Shown: one piece after another, positions 13,275-21,334 of the stretch
Numbering within the stretch: the stretch's first letter is position 1
Layout: the number at the start of each line of letters is the position of its first letter
Source: a virus
IMG/VR virus record: IMGVR_UViG_3300042475_003908
Coordinates: 1-26,394 of that record
Direction: 5' to 3' (one strand)
Length of the DNA stretch: 26,394 nt
Translations under genes and position numbers: made by a program
The notes under the pieces: model-generated
What the model saw: only the letters and a program-made list of their open reading frames with translations
Told to the model about the DNA's origin: nothing
The model's database searches: none

Positions 13275-14315
13275 ATGGCACTTTTCCCTAAAGCAGGTGC
13301 CGTCACCCTGCTAGACTTTGCGAAGTCAATCGACCCTGACGGCAAAACCTCTACTGTTGTTGAACTGTTGAACCAAACAAACGAAATCCTTACGGATATG
13401 GTATTTGTAGAGGGCAACCTTCCTACCGGCCACCGCACCACAATCCGCACTGGATTGCCCACCGCTATCTGGCGGCAGCTTTACGCTGGTGTTCCTGCTT
13501 CCAAATCTGTTAGGGCGCAAGTCGATGACGTGTGCGGCATGTTGGAAACCAGAGCAGAGATCGATAAAGACATCGCTGATCTGAATGGCAACACCTCTGA
13601 ATACCGCCTAAGCGAAGCACAAGCGTTCTTGGAAGCTATGAACCAAGTGTTTTGCCAAACTTTGTGGTACGGTAACTCCGCGATCAACGCAGAACGCTTT
13701 ACAGGTTTTGCCCCCCGCTATTCTTCCTTGTCCGCGGGCAACAGCACCAACATTATCGACGCCGGTGGCACTGGTTCTAACAACACTTCGGTGTGGTTGA
13801 TTGTGTGGGGTAAAAACTCCGTGACTGGTATATTCCCTAAAGGGTCTAAAGCTGGGCTTACCCATGAAGACTTGGGGGTGATCGATGCTTTTGACGCGAG
13901 CAACAACCGCTACCGGGCGTATGCTGACCGTTGGCAGTGGAAAGGTGCAATCTCATTGCGGGATTGGCGCTATGTCGTGCGCATCGCTAATATCAATGTC
14001 ACGGATTTGGCCGCGCAAACAGGTACCCAACTTCCTACCGCTGCAACCGCGCTAATAAAAGTGATGATCCGCGCGATGGCGCGTATCCCTTCGATGAATA
14101 TGGGCACCGCTGTGTTCTACGCCAACCGTACAGTCAAAGAATACTTGGCGATTGCGGCTTTGGATAAGTCCAACAGCGTGCTTAGCATCCAAGACGCGAT
14201 CAACCAGTTCGGCGCAGTTGGGCCAGGCTCTGTCAACAACGGAACAGTTAGGTTTCAAGGGATTCCGGTCCGCACCAGCGATCAGCTCCTGAACACCGAA
14301 GCCCGTGTGGTCTAA
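13275..14315 (+). CDS. Major capsid protein (Bbp17-like HK97 fold), 346 aa
   Basis: TAAGGAATTAAAAA before the ATG is a good ribosome site. The start (ALFPKAGAVTLLDFAKSIDP), the elements LPTGHRTTIRTGLPTAIWRQ and TLWYGNSAINAERFTGFAPR, and DRWQWKGAISLRDWRYVVRI match the BPP-1-type major capsid family. This is an HK97-fold shell protein without an N-terminal delta domain, consistent with the separate scaffold gene just upstream. Length fits the family. The cement gene follows after 26 bases. Confidence 0.9.
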   Translation: MALFPKAGAVTLLDFAKSIDPDGKTSTVVELLNQTNEILTDMVFVEGNLPTGHRTTIRTGLPTAIWRQLYAGVPASKSVRAQVDDVCGMLETRAEIDKDIADLNGNTSEYRLSEAQAFLEAMNQVFCQTLWYGNSAINAERFTGFAPRYSSLSAGNSTNIIDAGGTGSNNTSVWLIVWGKNSVTGIFPKGSKAGLTHEDLGVIDAFDASNNRYRAYADRWQWKGAISLRDWRYVVRIANINVTDLAAQTGTQLPTAATALIKVMIRAMARIPSMNMGTAVFYANRTVKEYLAIAALDKSNSVLSIQDAINQFGAVGPGSVNNGTVRFQGIPVRTSDQLLNTEARVV

Positions 14316-14341
14316 TCCAAGAACTTTGAAAGGAAACTAAA

Positions 14342-14776
14342 ATGGCATATATTGACAGCCAAGAAGTGTTCTCTGTAGCACAAGCAGTAACCGCCATTGG
14401 CGATACTGTATCCACCAACCAACTTGATACTTTGGCCGCCCACGACCAAGGTATTGGGCAAAATGTGACGGTAATTGTGAAGGTCCACACGACTTTCACT
14501 TCGGCGGGCGCGCCCACTGTGCAGGCCGTCCTGCAAACCTCCGCCGATAACTCCACTTGGGTAGATGCAGCGATCGGGCCTGCGTTTGCTCTAGCTGCGC
14601 TAACGGCGGGGACAACCATCTACAGCCAAGAACTACCCAACGGAGTGCTCAGGCGCTACATACGTGTTGCGTACAGGGTCGCTACTGCGGTGTACACTGC
14701 GGGAGCGTTTGATGCCTTTATTGTTAAAGACCCTCAAGTGTACCAATTTGGTGCCTCTGGGTTTGTAGTTCTTTAA
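14342..14776 (+). CDS. Bbp16-like capsid cement protein, 144 aa
   Basis: GAAAGGAAACTAAA precedes the ATG. The sequence DSQEVFSVAQAVTAIGDTVS, IVKVHTTFTSAGAPTVQAVL, QTSADNSTW and LPNGVLRRYIRVAYRVATA has the beta-sandwich pattern of the Bbp16 cementing protein of BPP-1. That protein decorates and stabilises the shell at capsomer junctions. Its position directly after the capsid gene matches BPP-1. Confidence 0.85.
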   Translation: MAYIDSQEVFSVAQAVTAIGDTVSTNQLDTLAAHDQGIGQNVTVIVKVHTTFTSAGAPTVQAVLQTSADNSTWVDAAIGPAFALAALTAGTTIYSQELPNGVLRRYIRVAYRVATAVYTAGAFDAFIVKDPQVYQFGASGFVVL

Positions 14777-14804
14777 TCTCTGGTCTTAGAAAGGTAACAA
14801 TGTT

Positions 14805-15158
14805 ATGGCTAAACATTCCCAAACCGCTACGGAGTTGGAACAGCTGACCCCAGAAGACGTGCTAGACGTGGAAGCACGCATCACGGCAGCGGTAGCCGCC
14901 GCTAAAGCGCAGGCGCTAAACGAAGCGCTAGCTTTAGCGGGGGTCAACACCTCCCCTCCCGCCCCGACTACGGGCATCTATGCCACCAATCCTGTGGTGG
15001 CAAAAATGGCGCGGGAACAATCCCCTAAAAAGCGGGTTGTCGCTTTGACGGCGGGCTACTACGGCGAGCAACTTCGTGAAGAAGGTGACATCTTCGAGGT
15101 GCCCGAAGACGAAGTAAGTTCTTGGTTTGTAAACCATGATGGGCAGGGACTTTTCTAA
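14805..15158 (+). CDS. Small phage head/neck-associated protein, 117 aa
   Basis: GAAAGG precedes the start; an out-of-frame ATG at 14800 is ignored. The N-terminal half is an Ala-rich helix (DVEARITAAVAAAKAQALNE), then a Pro/Thr linker. The C-terminal domain (RVVALTAGYYGEQLREEGDI, FEVPEDEVSSWF) follows a pattern seen in many phage proteins ('v.A...GyY...re.GD.Feipd...'). It is a small beta-barrel-like unit with unknown role near capsid and adaptor genes. A strong terminator follows, so this is the last gene of the head block. Confidence 0.7.
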   Translation: MAKHSQTATELEQLTPEDVLDVEARITAAVAAAKAQALNEALALAGVNTSPPAPTTGIYATNPVVAKMAREQSPKKRVVALTAGYYGEQLREEGDIFEVPEDEVSSWFVNHDGQGLF

Positions 15159-15183
15159 GACCTAAGCCTGTTGAAAAACCCTA

Positions 15184-15218
15184 AAGGGCGGTGGTGCAAG
15201 CCGCCGCCCTTATTTTTT
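15184..15218 (+). terminator. Strong intrinsic terminator between head and tail genes
   Basis: AAGGGCGG (15184-15191) pairs perfectly with CCGCCCTT (15204-15211), with three further inner pairs (one wobble) and a six-base loop. The stem is followed by TATTTTTT. It sits 26 bases after the stop at 15158 and 15 bases before the tail adaptor start, so it should lower tail-gene expression relative to capsid genes. Confidence 0.9.
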
Positions 15219-15232
15219 GAAAGTAGCGTTGC

Positions 15233-15907
15233 ATGGCCAGCGAAGTTGATATTTCCAATTTGGCGCTGTCGCACTTAGGGGATGATGCTACTGTGTCCAG
15301 CCTTAGCCCACCTGAAGGTTCGGCGCAGGCGCAACACTGCGCTACTTTCTATCCTATCGCCAGAGACAGCCTACTTGAGCAACATGACTGGGGATTTGCT
15401 ACTCGCCGTGAAGCATTGGTGGAGTTGTCGATAACCGACCCTACTGGTGAGTGGCAGTTTGCTTACACGTTGCCCAACCTTTGTATCCGCCCGATCGAGA
15501 TTCACCCGCCCGCTACGTTGGGTGCCACTACCCTCACAAGTTACCCAGGATCGACCTTGGCGGCGACCAACACTTTCCTGAACGCAGGGGCGGCCACAGA
15601 TTTCACAGTGGAAACAGACGCGAGCGGCAATAAGATTCTGTGGACGAACCAAGAATCCGCCGCCCTTATGTTTTTGGCTAAGGTCTCCGACACCGGCCGT
15701 TTCTCCCCCCTGTTCACCGACACTTTGACTTGGTATCTGGCGGCGTATCTGGCGGGGCCGGTGCTAAAAGGTGACGTTGGCCGTGCGGAAGCGAAGGGGT
15801 GCATGGCCATAGCGATGCAACTCAAAGGCCAAGCGGTTGCCTCTGACGCCAACCAACGAAGCCGAACCAACGTCACACCCCCAGCGGATTGGATCGCAGG
15901 GCGATGA
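15233..15907 (+). CDS. Tail adaptor (T7 gp11-like tail tubular protein A), 224 aa
   Basis: The N-terminus SEVDISNLALSHLGDDATVS, then HCATFYPIARDSLLEQHDWG and FATRREALVEL, is the standard opening of the podovirus adaptor/gatekeeper family. Twelve copies bind the portal and hold the nozzle. The end (LAAYLAGPVLKGDVGRAEAK) is also family-typical. The ribosome site is weak (GAAAG about 16 bases upstream). It overlaps the nozzle gene by four bases (ATGA). Confidence 0.88.
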   Translation: MASEVDISNLALSHLGDDATVSSLSPPEGSAQAQHCATFYPIARDSLLEQHDWGFATRREALVELSITDPTGEWQFAYTLPNLCIRPIEIHPPATLGATTLTSYPGSTLAATNTFLNAGAATDFTVETDASGNKILWTNQESAALMFLAKVSDTGRFSPLFTDTLTWYLAAYLAGPVLKGDVGRAEAKGCMAIAMQLKGQAVASDANQRSRTNVTPPADWIAGR

Positions 15908-18087
15908 CCAACGTGCGCACCCTCTCTAGGTCTTTTGGTGGTGGTGAAGTCACGCCTGAATTTTTTGGTCGACTAGATGACAGTAAATACCAGACAGGGC
16001 TGGCGTTGTGCCGCAACTTCCTGATCCTACCCCACGGTCCTGCGGCCAATAGGCCGGGCACTACCTTCGTCAGAGAGGTTAAAGACAGCACCAAGCGCAC
16101 CACGCTTATCAACTTCACCTATTCGACCACACAAACCTTTGCGATCGAGATGGGCGCTGGGTGGTTTAGGTTCCACACCAACGGCGCGACCCTGCTCGCT
16201 GGCTCCCCTACCGCGTGGTCATCCGTGACGGCGTATGTTCTAGGGGATTTGGTAAGCTACCTAGGGGTCAACTACTATTGCGTTTTGGCGCACACCAACC
16301 AAACACCCCCCAATGCGACTTACTGGTACGCAATGACTGGGGCGCTGTATGAAATCCCCAACCCATATGTTGAAGCGGACCTGTTCGATATTCATTTCGT
16401 GCAGTCGGCGGATGTGGTCACTATCGTGCACCCCAACTACGCGGTCAGGGAACTGCGCCGTCTAGGGGCGGCAAACTGGCAACTGGTCGCAACATCCTTT
16501 GTGTCGATACTAGCCGCGCCGACAGGGGTGACAGCTACCCCGACAGGGGCGGGGGCAACGTCTTATTCCTACAAAGTCGCGGCGGTGGACAACACAGGGC
16601 TAGAGGAGAGCCTATCAAGCGCGGCGGCCACCTGCACCAACAATCTACTCACCACGGGCAACTATAACACCATAGGTTTTGCTGCAGTGTCAGGGGCAAT
16701 TCGGTACAATGTGTACAAACAATCTAACGGGCTGTACGGGTACATCGGCCAGACGGATGCGTTGACCTTTAGAGACGACAACATTACCGCAGACTTGTCG
16801 AAAACCCCACCGATCGCCAACAACCCCTTCAACGCAGCGGGGGATTACCCTGGGGCGGTGAGTTATTTTGAGCAGCGCCGTACTTTTGGGGGCACAATCA
16901 ACAAGCCCAGCAACATGTGGATGACCCGCAGCGGCACAGAGAGCAACCTTGCAAACGCAATCCCCACTAACGATAGTGATGCTATCAATTTCAAAGTGTT
17001 TGCGCGGGAAGCCAATACCATTCGGCATATCGTTCCTGTGCAGAGTTTGATCCTGCTGACCTCTTCTGCGGAATGGCGAGTAACTTCGGTCAACTCCGAT
17101 GCGATCACCCCCACCTCAATCTCTGTGCGCCCGATGTCCTATATCGGGGCGAACAATGTTCAACCGGTAATCGTCAACAACAACATCATCTACGCCGCCG
17201 CGCGAGGCGGCCACTGGCGGGAACTCGCGTACACCTCCAGCGCAATGGGGTCTTCAGGGTACGTGTCTTCGGACATATCCCTCCGTGCTCCGCATCTATT
17301 TGATGGGTACGATATAACCGCGCAGGCCTTCGCCAAAGCCCCTACCCCCATTGTGTGGGGCGTGTCCTCCAGCGGCAAGTTGCTAGGGCTAACCTACGTC
17401 CCTGAACAACAGATTGGCGCGGTCCACCAACACGACACTGACGGGGTGTTCGAAGCTGTGACCGTGGTAGCTGAGGGCGCGGAAGATGCGGTGTACGTCA
17501 TTGTGAAGCGCACCATTAACGGTTCGGTCAAGCGCTATGTTGAGCGGTTCGCCAGCCGCCGGTTCGCGTCACCTGCTGACAGTTTCTTTGTGGACTGTGG
17601 GGGCACGTACAACGGCGTTCCTGCCACCACCATATCAGGGCTAACTTGGTTGGAAGGGAAAACAGTCAACATCCTAGCGGACGGTGCGGTGCACCCCCAG
17701 CGCGTGGTCACTGGCGGCGCGATCACACTTGACCAAGCGGCGAGTAAGGTGCAGATTGGGCTACCAATCACCGCGGATTTGAAGCTCCTACCTTTGTCTT
17801 TCGAGACTGAAGCTTACGGCCAAGGTCGGCAAAAGAACGTCAACAAGATATGGTTGCGGGTCAATGAATCGAGTGGCATCTCTGCAGGGCCGGCTTTCGA
17901 CCGCCTCGTGCCCGCCAAATTGCGAACCACAGAACTTTACGGTACCCCTGTTGGGCTGCAGACCCGTGAAATTCCTATTGTTCTTAGCCCTGCGTGGGGG
18001 GACAGTGGAACTGTTTGCGTTCGTCAGGAAGACCCCTTACCACTCACGATCGTTTCGATGACCTTGGAGGTGGCAATTGGCTCTTAA
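15904..18087 (+). CDS. Tail nozzle (T7 gp12-like tubular protein B) with CBM and FN3-like inserts, 727 aa
   Basis: The ATG at 15904 overlaps the adaptor stop (ATGA); AGGGCG is close before it. The N-terminus (SRSFGGGEVTPEFFGRLDDS, CRNFLILPHGPAANRPGT) and GDYPGAVSYFEQRRTFGGTI (313-332) are signatures of nozzle proteins, which form a hexameric tube at the tail end. Two insertions stand out. Residues about 104-145 (WSSVTAYVLGDLVSYLGVNY, then the tail of the repeat ending in PPNATYWYAM) resemble a CBM5/12 chitin-binding-type module. Residues about 203-300 are a fibronectin-III-like beta domain (APTGVTATPTGAGATSYSYK). These probably project and touch surface glycans. Confidence 0.9.
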   Translation: MTNVRTLSRSFGGGEVTPEFFGRLDDSKYQTGLALCRNFLILPHGPAANRPGTTFVREVKDSTKRTTLINFTYSTTQTFAIEMGAGWFRFHTNGATLLAGSPTAWSSVTAYVLGDLVSYLGVNYYCVLAHTNQTPPNATYWYAMTGALYEIPNPYVEADLFDIHFVQSADVVTIVHPNYAVRELRRLGAANWQLVATSFVSILAAPTGVTATPTGAGATSYSYKVAAVDNTGLEESLSSAAATCTNNLLTTGNYNTIGFAAVSGAIRYNVYKQSNGLYGYIGQTDALTFRDDNITADLSKTPPIANNPFNAAGDYPGAVSYFEQRRTFGGTINKPSNMWMTRSGTESNLANAIPTNDSDAINFKVFAREANTIRHIVPVQSLILLTSSAEWRVTSVNSDAITPTSISVRPMSYIGANNVQPVIVNNNIIYAAARGGHWRELAYTSSAMGSSGYVSSDISLRAPHLFDGYDITAQAFAKAPTPIVWGVSSSGKLLGLTYVPEQQIGAVHQHDTDGVFEAVTVVAEGAEDAVYVIVKRTINGSVKRYVERFASRRFASPADSFFVDCGGTYNGVPATTISGLTWLEGKTVNILADGAVHPQRVVTGGAITLDQAASKVQIGLPITADLKLLPLSFETEAYGQGRQKNVNKIWLRVNESSGISAGPAFDRLVPAKLRTTELYGTPVGLQTREIPIVLSPAWGDSGTVCVRQEDPLPLTIVSMTLEVAIGS

Positions 18088-18553
18088 CATCCGGAAAATG
18101 GTGGCTTTCGATCTAGGCCAGGTGGTAGACTTGGTGGAAGCATTGACCGATGAAAGCCCTGTCTATAGAGGGAAAAGGTTCAACCGCAAACGTACAACAG
18201 ACTTTGCGACCCACTTTTGTTTTGGCGGCGCCAACGCTTTCGGGTATGTGGCAGAGACAGAAGCAGAAGAGCTTGTGGGGTTTATCGCGGTGCACGTGGG
18301 GGATAGCCCAACTCATGATATTCGCGTGGCTAGGGAGGTGGGGCTTTTTGTGCGCCAAGCATATAGAGGAACCAGTGCAGCGGTGCGCATGATTAAAGCT
18401 GCAGAGCAAGAAGTTTTGCGTTATGATGCAGACGAGTTCTGGCTAGGGGTTAGCACAGGCATTGAGCCTGAAAAGACCACGCGCCTTTTCGAGAAACTTG
18501 GGTTTGAACGCGCCAGTTGGGGTGTTATGAAAGAGGTGAAGAACAATGTGTGA
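18077..18553 (+). CDS. GNAT-family N-acetyltransferase in the virion operon, 158 aa
   Basis: TTG start at 18077 with an ideal GGAGGT (18066-18071) five bases before it, overlapping the nozzle stop. The fold markers are EEADELVGF-like core strand (ELVGFIAVHV), a motif-A region EVGLFVRQAYRGTSAAVRMI with the acetyl-CoA pyrophosphate loop, and a C-terminal FEKLGFERASWGVMKEV. This is the usual GNAT ending. The substrate is unknown. GNAT genes occur next to tail genes in several podoviruses and may modify a virion or host protein, or a host nucleotide. The R/Q-x-x-G-x-A motif is slightly degenerate (YRGTSA). Confidence 0.75.
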   Translation: MALNIRKMVAFDLGQVVDLVEALTDESPVYRGKRFNRKRTTDFATHFCFGGANAFGYVAETEAEELVGFIAVHVGDSPTHDIRVAREVGLFVRQAYRGTSAAVRMIKAAEQEVLRYDADEFWLGVSTGIEPEKTTRLFEKLGFERASWGVMKEVKNNV

Positions 18554-19079
18554 TCCAGCTACCGCAATGATTGGCGTCCAAGCGGCGGGATCGGTGTTCA
18601 GCGCGATGGGCGCGCGTAAGGCAGCTGCGGGGCAGAGAGGCGCCTTAAGAGCGCAAGCGGCACTGGACGACATCAACGCAAAAATATCTCTAATGAACGC
18701 CGAATCTGAACTGATCGCAGGGCAACGCGATGAGCAAAAGGTGCGGCTCAACACCGCGCAAGTCAAAGGCGCCCAGAAAGCCAGTTTCGCAGCTAGCGGC
18801 ATCGCGCTTGACGGCGACCCAACTTCTACCGTCAACAACATTCTCACCACCACAGACACCATGGGCGAGATTGACGCCAACACCGTGGCCGCCAACGCCA
18901 TCCGCAATGCGTGGGGGTACCGCATTGAATCGGTCAACAACACCAACAGAGCGTTGCTGGCGAGAGCGGCAGCAAAAAGCATCAACCCAGATATGGTGAT
19001 GGCCACCAGTTTGATAGGCTCTGCGTCTTCTCTAGCCAAGAATTATTACTCCCTCGACAAAGCAGGAGCGTTTGGCTAA
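18546..19079 (+). CDS. Internal virion core protein, T7 gp14-like, 177 aa
   Basis: Start overlaps the GNAT stop by eight bases. The opening MCDPATAMIGVQAAGSVFSA and the following long helices (ALRAQAALDDINAKISLMNA, KASFAASGIALDGDPTST) match the virion core/gp14 family, which is ejected first and forms an outer-membrane channel. The N-terminal segment is hydrophobic and Ala/Gly-rich, as expected for a membrane-inserting ejection protein. The position before a transglycosylase protein and a giant protein fits the gp14-gp15-gp16 order of T7. Confidence 0.8.
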   Translation: MCDPATAMIGVQAAGSVFSAMGARKAAAGQRGALRAQAALDDINAKISLMNAESELIAGQRDEQKVRLNTAQVKGAQKASFAASGIALDGDPTSTVNNILTTTDTMGEIDANTVAANAIRNAWGYRIESVNNTNRALLARAAAKSINPDMVMATSLIGSASSLAKNYYSLDKAGAFG

Positions 19080-21334
19080 TGGCTGTTAAGGTTCCAAGCT
19101 ATGATAATTTCTCAACCCGACCTTCAGGGGGCGGCACGCCGGGCTTTAGCGACCCAGGCTTCGGCCGCGCGGCCTCTATCGCGGGCGAGCAACAGCAACG
19201 CCTTGGGCAAGCGGTAGAACGGGCGGCGGACACCGCGGTCAGCATAAAAGTTGACGCGCTGGACGAAGTCAATAAGGTGCGCGTTGCGGACGCGGTGAAC
19301 CAAATGCGTGAACGCGCGATGCAACTCACCTACGATCCTAAAGATGGGTTCCTTAACCTCAAAGGCAACAACGCCTTAGAGCGGCCAGACGGTCGGGCGC
19401 TTCCTGACGAATACGGCGGAAGGTTAGACGAAGCGATTGGTAGTATCTCTGGGGGATTAGGGAGCGAAGCCCAGCGGCGGGCGTTCATGGCGCAGGCCAG
19501 CAGCTTCAGGTCGAGCTTCACAGGTGACGTGCAGTCGCACATGCTTAAAGAATTTCGGAACTACAGCCAATCTGTGGCCGATGGGGATTTCAAACTCTCG
19601 ATGCAGGAAGCTGAACTAAACTGGGATAACCCTGACAAAATCGATGCGGCTATCAACGGGGTCAAAGACCTTGAATCCGGCGTAAACTTTGGGGGCATCA
19701 AACAGTCGATCTACCAGAAAGCCAAGCTGACGGGAATGAGCGCCAGCGAAGCGCAAGCTGCCATGAACGAAGCGGAAAGTTCTGTTCACGCCAAAGTTGT
19801 GCAGTCTGCTCTGGTCAACAACAACCCTACCTACGCAACCGCGTACCTTGACAAGAACAAAGCCAACATGACGGCTTCGGATATTCTTAGGGTGCAAGGG
19901 CAGGTCAATCAGAAAATGGACGCGCACCAAGCCATTACCGCTTCCAGCCAAGCAATGAAAGACTACAGCCCGGCGTTCAACCCTACCGACATGGACCGTC
20001 TCATCAACATTGTGCAAGGCATGGAAAGCGGCGGCCGGCGGTTTGGCCAAGATGGTAAACCGCTTACCTCTTCCGCTGGGGCTAAGGGCGAGATGCAGGT
20101 CATGGACACCACCAATTTTAACCCTGGCTTTGGGGTAGAACCCGCTAAGGACGACAGCCTAGACGAACGGAAGCGCGTAGGCACGGATTACTTGACCGCA
20201 ATGGTCAAACGTTATGGAGACGCGCCGAAAGCTTTGGCAGCGTACAATGCGGGGCCAGGTACCGTGGACAACGCGATCGCGGCGGCCGAGAAGGCGGGCA
20301 ACCCTAACGATTGGATGAACCACCTTAAAGAGTTTCAAAGCCCCGCCAGCAATACCGAAACATTAGCGTATGTGGATAAAGGCATGAAGAGTTTCGGAGC
20401 GGGCGCCGGCGCGGCCAAACTCCCCACAGAGGCAGAGTTTATCAACACCGCTGTCGAGAAATTAGGCCCCAACCCCCGTTTGGGAGCAGTGGAAGCTACC
20501 CGCACGCAAGCGGCAGCGCAGTACAAACTCATAGGAGAAGTGCACAAGCAACGTGGAGACGCGGCGCTTGAGGTCGCGCAACAGGAATTGATTGCCAATG
20601 GCGGCAACTTCAACCTGCTCAAGCCTGAAACTGTTAGCAATCTCTCCCGTTATGCGCCCGCAAAATATGATGACGCGATGAAGTTCGCCAAAGCGATTTC
20701 GTCAGACAATGTGGTGACCAACATGGCAGAGTATTCCTGGGCCGTTCAACGCCCAGCAGAATTGGCGGCGATGTCAGAGCCTATCTTCCAACAGTTTTTG
20801 CGAACGAACTTCGACAAAGGCGATCAAGAAAAGATCATCACGCTGCGGGCGGGGTACCTCACAGGCACCAGTGACGACAGCCCCAAAGCGATCAACAATA
20901 CTTTGGTCAACAGCACGCTTAACAATAGGCTGGAATCGTTGGGTATCAACCCCAACCCTAAGAAATCAGACGACCCAGACGGCGTGGAAACGGCGCGTAT
21001 CGGCCAGATTCAAAAATTTGTGAGGGATGAGATTTACGCCCAGCAACAAGCAATAGGGCGCAAGCTCGCGCCAAAAGAAGTGGAGACCGCCATCGACGCC
21101 ATCTTTGCGAAATCAGTGAATATCCAGAAAACATTATTTGGCTACCAAGAATCAACTATATTGGGGGTTAAATTGGGGCAGAAAAACTTTAAGTTACTTG
21201 ATATGACTGTAGACGACATTCCTAAGGCGGATGTAGAAAACATCAAAAAGAAGTTCGCTGAACGAACCAATATCCCCCCTACGGACATGGATATTTTGAG
21301 ATTTTACCGTAAATGGAAGTTAGGTGATGGCTAA
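19079..21334 (+). CDS. Internal virion protein with lytic transglycosylase domain, 751 aa
   Basis: The ATG overlaps the previous stop by one base (TAATG). Residues about 1-300 are polar helices. A lytic transglycosylase (SLT) domain lies near 305-410: GMESGGRRFG with probable catalytic E316, AKGEMQVM and AYNAGPGTVDNA (389-400). The C-terminal 340 residues are helical and unrecognised. Such proteins are packaged, ejected with the genome, and cut peptidoglycan so that the DNA conduit can cross the wall. T7 carries this enzyme on gp16; here it is on the protein at the gp15 position. The gene overlaps the giant gene by eight bases. Confidence 0.88.
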   Translation: MAVKVPSYDNFSTRPSGGGTPGFSDPGFGRAASIAGEQQQRLGQAVERAADTAVSIKVDALDEVNKVRVADAVNQMRERAMQLTYDPKDGFLNLKGNNALERPDGRALPDEYGGRLDEAIGSISGGLGSEAQRRAFMAQASSFRSSFTGDVQSHMLKEFRNYSQSVADGDFKLSMQEAELNWDNPDKIDAAINGVKDLESGVNFGGIKQSIYQKAKLTGMSASEAQAAMNEAESSVHAKVVQSALVNNNPTYATAYLDKNKANMTASDILRVQGQVNQKMDAHQAITASSQAMKDYSPAFNPTDMDRLINIVQGMESGGRRFGQDGKPLTSSAGAKGEMQVMDTTNFNPGFGVEPAKDDSLDERKRVGTDYLTAMVKRYGDAPKALAAYNAGPGTVDNAIAAAEKAGNPNDWMNHLKEFQSPASNTETLAYVDKGMKSFGAGAGAAKLPTEAEFINTAVEKLGPNPRLGAVEATRTQAAAQYKLIGEVHKQRGDAALEVAQQELIANGGNFNLLKPETVSNLSRYAPAKYDDAMKFAKAISSDNVVTNMAEYSWAVQRPAELAAMSEPIFQQFLRTNFDKGDQEKIITLRAGYLTGTSDDSPKAINNTLVNSTLNNRLESLGINPNPKKSDDPDGVETARIGQIQKFVRDEIYAQQQAIGRKLAPKEVETAIDAIFAKSVNIQKTLFGYQESTILGVKLGQKNFKLLDMTVDDIPKADVENIKKKFAERTNIPPTDMDILRFYRKWKLGDG

